DNA from: Lasiosphaeria ovina
Lineage: Eukaryota; Ascomycota; Sordariomycetes; Sordariales; Lasiosphaeriaceae
DNA: 64,000 nucleotides
Direction: 5' to 3'
Assembly: GCA_033439765.1 (NCBI GenBank)
Contig: JAULSN010000004.1
Location: 5,714,001-5,778,000 of the forward strand
Shown piece after piece: positions 46,459 to 58,386 of the stretch. Each line of letters opens with the position of its first letter. The first letter of the stretch is position 1. The notes under the pieces are model-generated. The model saw only the letters and a program-made list of their open reading frames with translations. It ran no database searches and was not told the origin of the DNA. The translations under genes and the position numbers were made by a program.

Positions 46459-46827
46459 CTGCTGCTGCTGTTGCTGTTGCTGTTGCTGTTGTTGTTGTTG
46501 TTGTTGTTGCTGCTGCATCTGGCGTGACGCTGGAGTTCGCTGACGCGGGCCGGGCAGGGTCGGCGGGACCTGAGACGGGGGCGGTCGGGCGGCATTTTGG
46601 ACGCTGGCGACACTGTTGACCTGAGGCGGAGTCGGTGTCGAGAAGAGATGGGGATACTGGCTCTGCGATGGTTGCTGGGAAGCGTAGGGCTGGGTTTGAT
46701 ACGGAGACGCGTGCGTGAGTGATGGCGGTGGTTTGTTGGACGGGTTGTGTGGTGGAGGAAAGCCGGCGCGCCGCAGGGGGCCGACGTTGCCAAAGGAGAG
46801 GCCAGGGTGGGCATTCGCGGCCGACAT
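44746..46827 (-). CDS. FAR1-type zinc-cluster protein with a long polyglutamine tract
   Basis: A single-exon frame of 693 aa. Residues 1-110 are Pro/Ser/Gln rich. From about 106 there is a Gln run of nearly 40 residues broken by one Lys, then degenerate QQLSQQPQQLQPM repeats and regular PLSQQQ repeats up to about 310. At about 420-520 lies a FAR1/WRKY-GCM1-type DNA-binding zinc cluster: C459 in LFVCDRAGK, C483 and C485 in RKCDCQFGF, W in TQWTVRY, and H511 and H513 in EHNHGPS. This fold comes from Mutator-like (MULE) transposases and FAR1 regulators. No transposase catalytic domain follows. A charged coiled coil (about 630-670) closes the protein. Glutamine-rich activation plus DNA binding suggests a nuclear regulator, by inference. 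The length of the polyQ depends on assembly accuracy. Confidence 0.8.
45937..46085. repeat. In-frame 18-base minisatellite (Leu-Ser-Gln-Gln-Gln-Pro)
   Basis: Near-identical copies of an 18-base unit TTGCTGCTGGCTCAGTGG follow each other with a few synonymous changes, within the FAR1-type gene. They encode repeated PLSQQQ hexapeptides. The copies become less regular toward 46085. Confidence 0.8.
46405..46515. repeat. CAG/CAA trinucleotide tract encoding polyglutamine
   Basis: On the minus strand, interrupted CAG and CAA codons run for about 110 bases with a single AAG lysine codon near the right-hand protein end. The mixture of CAG and CAA would partly stabilise the tract against slippage. Length differences between strains are to be expected. 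Confidence 0.9.
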
Positions 46828-49606
46828 GGCGAACCGAACAGAGAAACAAGAAGCCCGGCAAGAAAAAACAAAAACCGTGATGCGGACGGGCCTAGGTCGC
46901 GGCGAACAAGGAAAAAGCTACTTTACGATAGCGCTGGGTCTGGGCTTCACCAAATCGTCGACTGGGCGGGCGTGTACCGAGCGGGTGGGAGGTGTGGGAT
47001 GGAGATGGAGAGGGGACCGGGCCTGGGGGATGGAGAGACCAACACACACTATTGTAGGGGGGGGAGGGTGTGAAATCTTCAGCAGGTGGACTCTCGGCCG
47101 TCAAATTGACATGGGTCGGGGGAGGGGGGGGGGGCGCCACAGTCTGCTGCATTGCGGGTGGCTTCAAGCCTGAAGTTTGGGCGAGCCAGCACAGTGCGCT
47201 GACGCTTGGCTTGGCGGGCCAATCACACCAGTCGCTGAGTCCGCACTCGCCTGCCTGATTCCGCCTGCTGACCCAATCAGTGGCTCGCGAACCGACAAGG
47301 GAATGGAGGTCCGAAAAGATTACGCCGCCCCCGCCGTCTTCACCGCCTTTAGACGGATGCCATGATGAGAACCAATATTACCGCCTCGAGGTTAACGCTG
47401 GGGGTCGTCGATGGCTTTGTTGTTGAGGCCAGAAGGTGGGATGGATATGCTTTTTGGTAACTAACACCTCCGTCATTCCAAGGCGGAGAAAGATCATGGC
47501 ATGTAACTGAGAACATCAGAAGACATGGCACAGAATAAATTGGAAAGCCAATTGGATGATAGGCAACTGGGCATTTAATTCAACACATGGAAGTTGTTGA
47601 TCGAAAGTTTTCAAAAAAAAAAAAAAGCCGCCGTTTTCCAGCCTAGACAGAAACGGCGGGCATGCATTCCGTTTCTTGATTCTGCCATTTGCCAGCCTAC
47701 CGTGTAGAATCCATGGCAGTGTCAGACCATGCCGTGCCGTGCCGCGCCGTGCCCTACTGTGTACCCACTCGGAGCTCACTTCACTCACTTCAAGTCAGTT
47801 TTCGGGAAGCATCATCAGCATCATCAGCAGCAGCAGCAGCAGCAGTGACAAGCCACCTTAATAAGCCCCTTCCATTCCATTTTCAGCCATTTCCCGAACA
47901 GCATTCATTAGTACTGTATGTAAGGCCAGTAGAGTTTGGGAAGAAAACCCCATTGTCACCCTCCCGTCCTCCGTCACAGGCAAGCGAGTGAGCTGCACCC
48001 AATCACCACGCAACCCGACCGCTAGAGGGGGGTACGCGTAAACCTCTCAGTTTCCTTGTTACACCTACCCCCGAACGTCATGGATTGACGGAGCGCATTC
48101 ATGGCTCCCCGAACCCAGCCAAAGCTAACCCTCCCCACCTTGGCCAATCCATCCATTTACGGGTGCAGAGACGGATCATCCAAGGTCCAAAAGGCTGACC
48201 GACAGTCTGGAATCCGATGGTACAGCCAGGTGTGTGTCGCGTGTCTGTCGGTCTGTGTGTGAGAGATGATTTTAACCATTAAAACTACGGTCGGGTTGGT
48301 TTGTTGGGCCCAGTTTGAAACAAATCAGTCATTCCAAGGCTCTGGCCGCGCCGCCTGCGCCCGCGCCCGCCACGCCGCCGACTGGACTGCCCTGGTGCCC
48401 GTACAGTGTCGTGCACACTGCCCGCGCCTTGGGCTGCCCCGTCCGTCGGCAAGCTACCTACCTTGCCAACCGACGGAGGCTACCGCGTGTCAACAAATGG
48501 GCCGCGAGCCGAGATCTGGTGGGTTTCCGGCGGCCCGGTCAGAGGGAACCTGCTCCATGGGGCATGCACGTGTAGTCGTTGTCGTTTCAACCATAATAAC
48601 AAAACCACAAAGAGTCAAAGCCAAGCTAGCAAAGTAGACGACAAGAAAAATGATAAGAATGCAGATGGTATTTTCACTTTTTCTGTTTCGTCATCATCAT
48701 GTGCTCTCTGTCAACCTTCCTTCGCCTCCTTTCGCCTGTCATATTCTCTTTCCACCTCCAAGAACGACGGCTACTCAACTCAGCTGTTTACCTATCTATG
48801 TGTCCATCCATCCTAACCGCCAACTAAGCAAACGACCAAAGCCGCCATCAAATACCTGCCGGCACAACTAACACACAAAAAAGCAGGATAGGTCGGTACC
48901 TAGGTCTGTGGGCAGCGTGGATCGCATGCAGGCAAGTGCCCCATCGACCAACCAACCCGCCGACACACCCCTCGATCCCATTGCCCGCTTACTCCTGCCA
49001 TCAGGAAGGGGTAAAAAGACAAATCGCAACCAGTAGCAGTCAGTAGCATCCAGCTTGCAGCAGCAGCAGACAAACATGTCCGCCGTGAGAAGCCAAAAAG
49101 GGGGAACCAGGAACAGAAATGGGGAATTAGAATCGAAAGATGAGACAAAGTCCAATAATGGTAAAAGGACTGGCCATGGCATGGAAAAGAAAAGGCCCAG
49201 AAGAGGATCAATGGCCAGATAAAACCCCAGTTATAAAAGGGAAAATAAAGTGAAGCAAAAAAGATGTCTCTCGTCTCTTCCGCACACATTCTGTCTCTGT
49301 CTTCCTTCCTCTCTTTTCATATCTCGCTCGGTCTCTCTTTCGCTAAACACACACGAGGCAATCAGGGGAATGAACAAACGAAAAAGAACCTAAACAAGAA
49401 ACGAGAAATTATTTTGGAGCAAGAAAATAGTGAAAAGAAAACCGGCGGAAATTGGCTGGCACAATTGCACAAACTTGTGACTGGTCTTCGGAGCATCATA
49501 AACCATCTAGACCTTCCCCCTCCAAACCCGCACCAAACCAAGAAATAAGCCATCGTGGCGTGCAGCGCTCGAGATAGATAAACGCACGCTACACATCCAA
49601 TCCGAC
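46828..49606. other. Spacer upstream of the FAR1-type gene, 2.8 kb
   Basis: No gene is supported on either strand; the small open frames have no motifs. Visible features are a G-rich run near 47115-47135, an A run near 47612, a CAT/CAG microsatellite at 47815-47847 and long CT-rich stretches. It should contain the promoter of the FAR1-type gene and, at the right end, the 3' untranslated region of the Zn2Cys6 gene. Confidence 0.5.
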
Positions 49607-52572
49607 CTACTTCCCCTTGGCAGCAGCAGGGTCAGCGCCCCAGAACACATTACCGCTCTCGGCGAGTGACGACTCCTCGGCCCCGAGGGCAAACTGGCCG
49701 ACGCTGCCGGGCGCGTTGGCCCACGGCAGGCACTCATTCTGAGTGAGATAGTCGGCGACCTCGGCGATCTGACCGTAGCGGGGCAGGTTGGGGATTCCAG
49801 AGGCTGGGGGCGTTGTCGCTGTTAGCGCCGCTGGGGCGTGCGCGAGCTGAGGGCTGGGCATGGCGTACGACGACGAGTGCGATGGTGAATGCTGGTGCTG
49901 GGACTGGCTGGGCGGTGGCGGTTGCGCGAAGCGCCAATTCGTCGACGATTCGCTGACTGCTGAGGGCAGGCCGTCGGCACGGCTATCTCCTCCCATGGCA
50001 GAGTCTTGCTGCTGCGAGGGATACTGCTGACTGTGCGGATGAGCGCCGTTGATGGGCGTAAATCCTAGCGACGTGGAAACTGGGGTCTTGGTGTCGGTAG
50101 GATAGCCGCTATCAGGGCCGACCGATGATCCGGGTTCAATGGTGCTGTCGCGCGAGAAGCTGTGCCTGTCCTCGTCGGTGGTCAGGATCTCGCCATTGTT
50201 GACAATCTTGCTGTTTTCTTCCCTCCACTCCTCGAGCCCGCCACCTCCCAGGCCGACACTAACAACCCTTTCGTTGGCCGTGTTGAACAAGGCCTTGCCT
50301 GTGAACTTCTCGTAGTCCTGCTTAACTTTGTCATAAAAGGTCACCATCTCCCGGAAGTAGTTGGAGTATGTCTCGGCCATCCTGAGCCAGACCGACATTT
50401 GATTGAGCGTCTTGTACGTCACGCTGGTAGGGCCGTGCTTGATTACGTCCATCTCGCAATTGGCGCCGACATCTTCATCCGAGGGGAGCATGTGGCGCCT
50501 GGTGTCCATGTGCGGGAACCAGATGGTGTAGATGCCAACGAAGGCCGCCGTCCAGACTGCGAACACGACGAGCGCCGAAATTGGCAGCTTGTCCCTAGTG
50601 ATGTCGATGAGGTCGACAATATCCCTGGCTGCGACGAAGACCTCTTCGGCACTGTCTTCCCAGAAGCCTGGCGGCTCGTCGCCTTGAGGAAACGTGGGCT
50701 CGTCGAGCGGCCCGATAGGCTTGTCGCAGCGGATGGGGATAAAAGGGATGTACTCGCGATGGAGCATGATCCTACACACGGCGCTAAGCATGTGGAGAGA
50801 CACATAAGTACTGCTGGCGTGGTGGTTTTCGTGCTTGTAGTAGTTGCTCGGCGACCACTGGAACAGCGGGGGCAGCTCTTCGTAATACGCGTCGAGTTTC
50901 TTCCTCAGCTGGAAAAAAGTCGACTCTTTGTTCCACGGCGCATGGTGCTCGGTAAAACGGCCGCCAGCAAAGCTCCACTTTGAGATTTCGCCCCAAATGT
51001 TGATCAGCCGCACGAACCGCGAAAGAACGTTGTCATTGGGGAGTGCCCGTTCGACATCCTCGGGGGTGGAATTCAAGAACCCCGTGTAGACGTCGTGCGA
51101 AAGGTCAAAGTCGACCTCGGAGCAAGGCAGCTGAATCTTTAGGTCGTCGGCGTTTATCGTCGATACACGTCCCTTGCCGCAACCGAGCAGCCGGTCCATG
51201 ATCATACAGCTAAACATGGAGCGTCTCCTAATCTCCCGGGCAATAATCATCTGAGGCTCCAATGCCTTCTTCTTGGGTGGGGGACCAATGGGCCGTCTGT
51301 GGAACGGCTTGGTCACCTCTTTGTCACCATCGCCGAGACTCATCGCTTGAGCTAAGCGGATGGCGAAGCCGACGTACATCCACGCGCCCAAGCCGCCTGT
51401 CTTGGGGCGCGCTTGAGTCCACTCGTAGAGGCCGAGCATCAGGAACGCCTGAACGCGCTCGACCGACGCCTCCGACATGCATATGCGCAAGGGGCCAAGG
51501 GCCTTGGTGAGCACCTCAGCATAATATTCGGACGCGGCGTGGCCGTCCTGGCCGGGCTTGACGGGCTGCAGCTTGTGCGGGCCGCCCGACTGGGCAGGGG
51601 CCGCGGTCCGCGGCGTGGTGACGTACGACACGAGTGTCGAGTGAAAGCGGGCAGTCAGGGTCAGGATACCCAACAGCACCAGGTTGATCGCGGGTGACGT
51701 GTCGCTCTGCTTGGCGCGGAACTTGCTGCCCATTTTCTCCTTGAGAGTGGCCAGGTGCAAAAAGGGCAGTTCCGTGGCAAAGTGGAGCCTGTAGATGTCG
51801 AAAATCTGGGACCACAGCGTCTCGGAGAGATAGGGAGCCGAGAGCACCTCTTCGGCAAATACAGCGGCGGGGACGGCGCCGTCAAGCTTGGTAATGTCGT
51901 CGATACGTCTTAGACGCTTGCGCTCCGAGCCAGGCTCCGTCTTGATCCCAGCCGGGGGCTCGGGACGCTTAGGGGTTATAGTGGCGGGTTCGGGATAGGT
52001 GCACTCCTTGCCATTACGTATGCACGTCTCACAGGGCGCGTCGCTGCCCGTATTGTTGCACTTAATCTTGGACTTGCGGCAGCGAATGCAAGCAATACTG
52101 GACCGCAACGGGGCGCGCTTGAGTACGCCCTTCTTGGCGTCGGCAGCCCCGGGGCTGCCGGGGCTGCCTTCAGTCATGGCCGGGGCCGGGGCCGGGGCCG
52201 GCCTGCTGTCATCGTCGGGGGACAGGGCAGGGCCACGGCCGGCAGGAACCGCAGCGGCAGGGCGCGGCGGGCTGTGCGGCAGGGGCTGTCGGATGCTATG
52301 CAGCCGCTCGATGGGTACCCGGTCGCTGGGCCGCCGCTCGCTGGGCGTATAGGGCGAGTCCGGGGGCTCAGCAGCAGGCGCGTCACCGGCAGAGGTGGGC
52401 GCGGCTGCGGCAAAGGCGTCCTGGAACTTGCGCTTTGCGGTCGAGTGCGAGGTAGCCGACGATGTCGAGGGCGTCTCATCAGCGTCCGACGGGTCGGCAG
52501 GGGAGAGAATGGACTGGATGCGTAGTTGGGAAGCTATCGTGGCGACGGTTGGGGTCTCGCGGTGCCGAGACC
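49607..52572 (-). CDS. Zn2Cys6 fungal transcription factor, 5' end unresolved
   Basis: A sequence-specific nuclear regulator. The binuclear zinc cluster reads C-x2-C-x6-C-x8-C-x2-C-x6-C (ACIRCRKSKIKC, then PCETC and KECTYP). It is followed by a Pro-rich linker, a basic stretch (SERKRLRRID) and a long fungal-specific transcription-factor domain beginning near LSETLWSQIFDIYRLHF. The C-terminus is Ser/Gln/Pro rich. The stop is TAG at 49607-49609. The frame is open to about 52624 but contains no ATG before 52177, 29 residues ahead of the first cysteine. The protein-like sequence upstream of that ATG (SQLRIQSILSPADPSDADE) and a CGACAG acceptor at 52573-52574 suggest an upstream first exon that I could not locate. 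If translation starts at 52177 the protein is about 856 aa. Target genes cannot be inferred. Confidence 0.85.
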
Positions 52573-53468
52573 CTGTCGATGTGGTGCAGATTGTCGGAGC
52601 TTGGCGTGCCGCAGCACAGCGCAACGCAGGGCCGAGCGAGACAGGGCCTTTTCGCTCGGGGAAGCGACGTTGGTCCGAGACTAGGCGGGCCTCTTGTTCT
52701 CACGCCTGTTCTCGCGCGCTCGGTTCTCTCTTTGTCCCTGTGTCCACTGGCTCACAGCCAACGAAGGGGCTGGTGCGTGTAAATACGAGCACGTCTGCAA
52801 CGGAGGGCAGGTGCAACGAAGGCTACGGCTCCGCACAAGGCAAAGACACAGACAGCGGACCAGGCCTAGACAGACCGAGCGGGGGAGGGTTAGCAGACGA
52901 GCAGGCTATTGCAACTGCAGTAGTGTGCTGCTGCGTATGCTATGCTCGCAGAGGTGGGCGGGCAGGCAGGTGTTTGCACAACGTGGGATGTGTGACAGCA
53001 TCTACAGTGAGATGCAGGCAGCCGATACTCTCTCTACTTTGCGCGCCGGGAGGGAGCGGGAGCCCGACGGAGTAGGCGGGCACGAAGGCTTGACAGGCGA
53101 GGTGGACGGCGCGGCCAGCTGCTGCCCTGTCGAGACACAGAGGACGGTTTACCAAGACGGGACGGAGGGCGGCGAGGGCGGCAGCGGCGGCGGCGGCGAA
53201 TTTATCTCGCTATGCGGCTATACAAGTGTAGTTCCAGATGGGCCCGACCCCGTCGGCTGAGGCGTAGCGTGCGTGGGCGTGTGAGTGCGTGGGGATGGGA
53301 TGGAAGCTCGTCTTGTATTGTCTGAAAGAACTGGGGGGATCCGGCGGGGTCGTGATGCCTCGTGCAATTGCCCTTGGGGAGGCAGCTTGGGTAGATGGGT
53401 CGGAGAGTAGGCTGGTGGTACAAAACAGTACCAAGTCGAGATGGCAGTTGAGGCTGGAGGTCGAGCAC

Positions 53469-53513
53469 GGGAGCGGGAGCGGGAGCGGGAGCTGGAGCTG
53501 AAGCTGGAGCTGG
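53469..53513. repeat. GGGAGC hexanucleotide repeat grading into TGGAGC
   Basis: Four copies of GGGAGC are followed by variant copies (TGGAGC, TGAAGC). It lies in the upstream region of the Zn2Cys6 gene. Confidence 0.75.
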
Positions 53514-54459
53514 AACCCCGTCGTCGGCTGTTGGTGCAGTGCTGATCGCTCTGCACAGACTGTCCCAAATAACTCGAGCTAGTGAACTAGTGGACCGTGG
53601 ACCACCGTCGAAGCTGCTGCGAGGGGCTAGGGTCGGCTGCAGAGCACAGGACGGACAGGGGGAGGGGAGGGGAGTGGGCAAAGGACAAGACCAGGGCACC
53701 TCAAGCTGCTCGGCCCGCTCGACACAAAAAGTCGGCGGGAAAAGTAATTTAAAAAAAAAAAATCTCCGTAAAAACCGACAGGACCAACTGTAAGAAAGAA
53801 TAGCAACACAGAAACGTATGCTATCCCGCGAAAGTAATTGCCGGCAGGAGGACAGCAGAAGGATATCCCCAGTGGGAACGTACGGGAAGACGGCAAATCG
53901 AGCTTAAGTTGCCTTGCGCAGCAGCTGTCACGCAGTGCCGAGACTCGGGAGGCTCAGACGAGGACCGAGGGGAGAATGGAAGGTGGATTTGTCGAAAAGA
54001 CGACAAAGGACGGCGACGGCGACGGGTCCGTGGAAGGCCAAGGCAGGACGGATAACCTCATTGGGTCGGTCGGGCCAGTCGCTGCTGCTGGTCCTGGATG
54101 CAATGGGCGCAATAATGATTACTAGTATTGGTCCAATGGCGTCTTGGCGCCGTTCTCAGAGGTCCGGCAGACGAGCCCGCTACGGAGACGGGAAACCTTA
54201 GTTCCTTCCATTGGAGTTGAACCTCTCAGGACAGGGCAGGTTCTCTTCTGGCAGCCCGGCCACGATCGGAGCCACCTTTGTGCCTTTTAAGGTACCTTAC
54301 CTACCGTACCTTTCCAAACCTCACCACTACGCAGTACGGGATCCATCCCAACTTCACAACCGAACCTAGAGGACCTCGTCCAATCGGTCCCAAGCCTTAC
54401 CTTAGGTTCATAGGTGGTAGAAACATCGAGGCCTCAGAAATGCGCCGCAGTTTGCCGGC

Positions 54460-54500
54460 AACTGCAACCGCAACCGCGACTGCGACTGCCACTGCGACTG
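54460..54500. repeat. Imperfect ACTGCG/ACCGCA hexanucleotide repeat
   Basis: About seven six-base units of the type ACTGCA, ACCGCA, ACCGCG, ACTGCG and ACTGCC follow each other. There is no gene around them. Confidence 0.7.
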
Positions 54501-54892
54501 AGATCTAGCACCAACAGCGCCAACAGGAGCCAACAAGCCCGACCTCCAGCCAGCATCAATCCCAGCGGTAACCGGCAAGCAGGGCAAATTTCAATGTCTC
54601 TCATGTCGGATTTTCCCTCCGAGTTTCTCCCGGATTGGTGAACCAGGCCTCAGCAACGGGCCGCTAGGACTGGGCACCGCGGGCACCGCGGGCACCAGGG
54701 CCAAGGGCCTCACCCCACGCTGGGGCGTGGGAAGGATTTGCGAACCGGATGCCATGGAGAGCGAGGGCGAGCACGGCAGCTCGCTTTCGGGCCACCCCCG
54801 TTCCCGCCTAGAAACGCCCTCGGGGACCAACTGACCAACCACGGACGGGGGTAGACAGCCGGAACAAGAGCGGCATCCCCTTCCCGGCGGCT

Positions 54893-54932
54893 GGCAGGCA
54901 GGCAGGCAGGCAGGCAGGCTGGCTGGCTGGCC
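54893..54932. repeat. GGCA/GGCT tetranucleotide microsatellite
   Basis: About seven GGCA units are directly followed by three to four GGCT units. It is an intergenic simple repeat likely to vary in length. Confidence 0.85.
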
Positions 54933-57900
54933 CTCTCTGGATTTTTTTGTCTCTTGTCAAAAGACTGCGAGAGGGTGGGTGGTGTCTTGTTGGTGAGCGA
55001 ATTTGCGCGCGAGCCATGTCTTACATGCACACCTACTCCATATCCGTGATTCCATACTTCATATCCAAGTCGCACCGGGTTTTGCAATCCGAATCCGTAC
55101 AGTACCCTCCACTCGAGAGGCTGCACCGAACATCACAACCTGGAACTGACCCAAAGGTAGAAAACACTTTCCATTGGGAGCTGTACGCTGGTTGCGCGGG
55201 AAAAAGGTCAAACCAACAAATGCGGACATCCCCCATGTCTCTGTACCCCCGTCACACGTCACCTTCCAATGGGGGTTGTCGCGCTCCAACACCCAGCACC
55301 CAGCACGGCGGACGCGCTTACAGAGAAGGATGAGCCGTGAGGTTGTCGCCTTCCAGAACTTCGAAGGCCAGCTCTTCGGGCACAGTAGCCGCGGAAGGAT
55401 TCAATATTGGGCTTCCTGGCGGTAGCACAAAGGAAAACCACCGTCTCGTCCTCAAGGCGGCCACTCCAGGCGGCCACACTAAGTCTTGCAGCAGCAGTAG
55501 GCCCATCTGAGGATCGCTTACATAGTATTGAAGTGAACGGGAGGACTCCGTAGTGGAAGGTCAGGTACGGTACAGTATGTACATGTACCTCAGGCAGGGA
55601 TTGGGGACTCTGCGAATCGATGCAACGCTAACGGCCCGGGGGTTGTCGGGCAGGTCATGAAGTTGCTGCCCGTGTAACTGAACCCGCCCTAACCGAGTTG
55701 GGGCGTTGGTCGGCCAGCCTGCCTGCCTTCCTACCCGAAAGCATCTACGGTAATGAGCTCACCCAATTTCTCTTTCCAGATTCCATGGGCGAGGCTGGTC
55801 ATCATCTCGATCGCCTTTTCTGCTTAGTTACGGATACCTGGCCAATTTCAGTTGTTCTTTAGGATTCCCGTCCTGCCGAGCCCTTCGCGCATACCGAATT
55901 ACTAAGTAGGACGGGTTATGACTTGCACATCTACTGGTTTAGGGTATTGTTGATACAGTGCAATGTCTGGGCCAGCAGGTTTGTCAGAAAAGCTGGCGTA
56001 CCACTAAACTGCGGGAACGGGTCTCCGCAACGATCAGCAACGTCACCCCCTGAGTCGTGCCGCAACAGAACGGAAGCCGAATCGGGAAGTGCTGCAGCCA
56101 CTCGGCTGCAGTGATCAGTGATCCACATTTGAGGTGCCCGACCAGAAACCTCGGATAGGAAGGATGATGGTTTGATGATGCATCCCGGCTCGCGCTGCGT
56201 TGTTTCCATTTACGGGCCATCCAGCCCTTGATGTCGGCGAACGACACACCCGGCGGCAACAAACAGCAGCACGAGAGTTATTTGGGTTTGATTCACGTAT
56301 GTGTATTCGTACAGAACATCTTGTTTTCGTACGAATACATCTCATCGTTGTCGGCTGAAAGTTCAGCGAGGTTTGGAGACAATCTCGGAATGATGACAAC
56401 TTTTCATCCGTTGCCCGGCGGCGTAACTCCGTGAATCTCGATCAATGGGATGGAGGCTGGAGAAGTTGCGCCTTTTTTTCTCCTCCTCGGCGTCTTTCTT
56501 TTTTCATTTTTTTTCATATGCCGTTGCTGGATTGTATTTGTTCTCGGCTTCTCGCCGGTTTCGTTCCTACCCGTCTCACCCGCAAGTCTCAACCCACACA
56601 CATCCTGCACTCTTAATAAGCCGCGCTGGCTGCCTGCCCGAATCCGAATGCGGTGCCCACCCCACGAGAATGGCCGAAAACTTGACACGAACCGACTCTC
56701 TCTAGTCCGGACACGGCATCAAGCAAAGTCAGTAGGCTATCTCGCACATGTGTAACTGGACAAGGGGTAGGGAGGGTTGGTCATGTTCATCATGACGCCA
56801 AAGCCCGTCCTTCTGTCTTGCCGGACGGACAACCGCACCACTCATCAACGACATCCCCGCCACGTCTGTTCACGGATCTGCAAATGCGCAATCAGCCGCT
56901 GCGGGACATACGGGACGCGACATGATTGTTTGCGAGTTACGGATACTCGGTACGGGATACGGGGGAGCTATCCGGGCAGTGAAGGTGCTACCAAAGGTAT
57001 CCGTACCTCCAGTTGTATACGCAATTGTAAGGAATATTGTATGTACAGTACCTTAGTTATGTACATGTACGTACAAATGTTCCCAGTTGTGGTCCCTTCA
57101 CGGAATAATTGTAGCTTTTTCCAGGCTGCAAAAGTGGGTGCACACTGCACACGGAGAAGGCCTGCCTGTCTGGTGAGGTGACTCGTGCAGCTTGACACAG
57201 ACCAAACAAGTGACATCCCCCCAGGAAACGAACCCATGCACATTTGTATCGTGGCCCCGGCACTGACAGACCCGGGAGTTGACGCCAAAAAAAACCACCC
57301 GGAGGCTGGATGACGCGAGCAACCTGGAGAACCTGAAAGGGGGCCAGAATTGGGGTGACAGAGCCGGCCCGTCGGCAGCGCCCACGTATGTAAGGCCCGG
57401 CGGCACTTCGACCAACACCAGAAGTCTAGAACATGCAATTCAATAGCTGCGAATACCTCAAATAAGAGATGGAATGGAAGTCGGGCCCTCAATCCATCCC
57501 ATGCCAGTATCATATAATATTGAAGTTGGTAAACTCACCAAAGTTTATGAATTGCACCCGACCTTCTCAGGGCGTTCCGGGATACCTACCCGATCTCAGA
57601 GGTTCCTTCCTACCTTACCTGAGGCACTCGGTAGACCGACAAGGTTTGTCGCGCGTTTCGGGCCACCCACGCAGTTCAATCCTCAATTCCGGGTTCCTAC
57701 TGACCACCTCAGCCTAGATTTCCATGCTGCATGATGAAATACCTTTTAGGTGTGGATGAATAGAAGGCTGTCCAAACCCTATCCGCGATGGAGTTGCAAA
57801 AGGTCTGGATGCCAGGCGGATCAGGTTAAGGTTGCCCGCCTTGTTTGCACTTGCGGGCGCACCCAATGACGTCGCTTTAGGCCAGAGGCCGCCACACAGG

Positions 57901-58386
57901 TCTGCGCTTTAAGCGCCTACCAAGGCCGCGGGGTGTTTTCCAGATGCTATTTTGATCAACTCCAACACCAAGGAACAAGAACGACCCCGCGCTTCGCCCG
58001 CCGCCCCCTCCCATCCCTCATTGTACACATACCTGTTGGGATTGCAAGCCTCCTGCCCAATCTCCAACCAGCTAAACCTAGCATTCGACATCTAGAGCCC
58101 CATATCGCTCCCAGGTGTGTCTATAATAAGAAAGATCCATTCTCCATCTCAAACGTCCCCGCACTAGGTTGGGCGCATTTGCGGTAGAGGCTAAGATTGT
58201 GCGGCGCAACTCCTAGTTCTTTCAGGTTACCTACATTGCCTTTTCGGCGGCCCACCTCGACCTCGCCACTTTCTCCTTCTATTTCTCTCTATTTCCCTCT
58301 TTCTTTTTGTCCACCTCTCTGCTATCTAGCTGCAACACAACCGTCCGTCCATTTGTGCGGCAGGAACACAATCCAACTCCGCGACA

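Larger units (their letters stand above)
52573..58386. other. Gene-poor stretch upstream of the Zn2Cys6 gene, 5.8 kb
   Basis: No complete gene is supported. The first part probably holds the missing first exon and promoter of the Zn2Cys6 gene. Simple repeats occur at 53469-53513, 54460-54500 and 54893-54932, and palindromic GTACATGTAC-rich stretches near 55570-55590 and 57045-57075. TACCTTACC motifs lie near 54291, 54395 and 57611. The last few hundred bases before 58387 are CT-rich, typical of a fungal promoter or leader, here for the senescence-domain gene. Confidence 0.45.

Noticed and set aside
45937..46515. Regular short repeats that could suggest a CRISPR array
   Set aside because: The units are tandem without spacers and in frame with a protein; the genome is eukaryotic.
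47815..47847. CAT/CAG trinucleotide run as part of a gene
   Set aside because: It is a simple repeat in a spacer without a supported coding frame.
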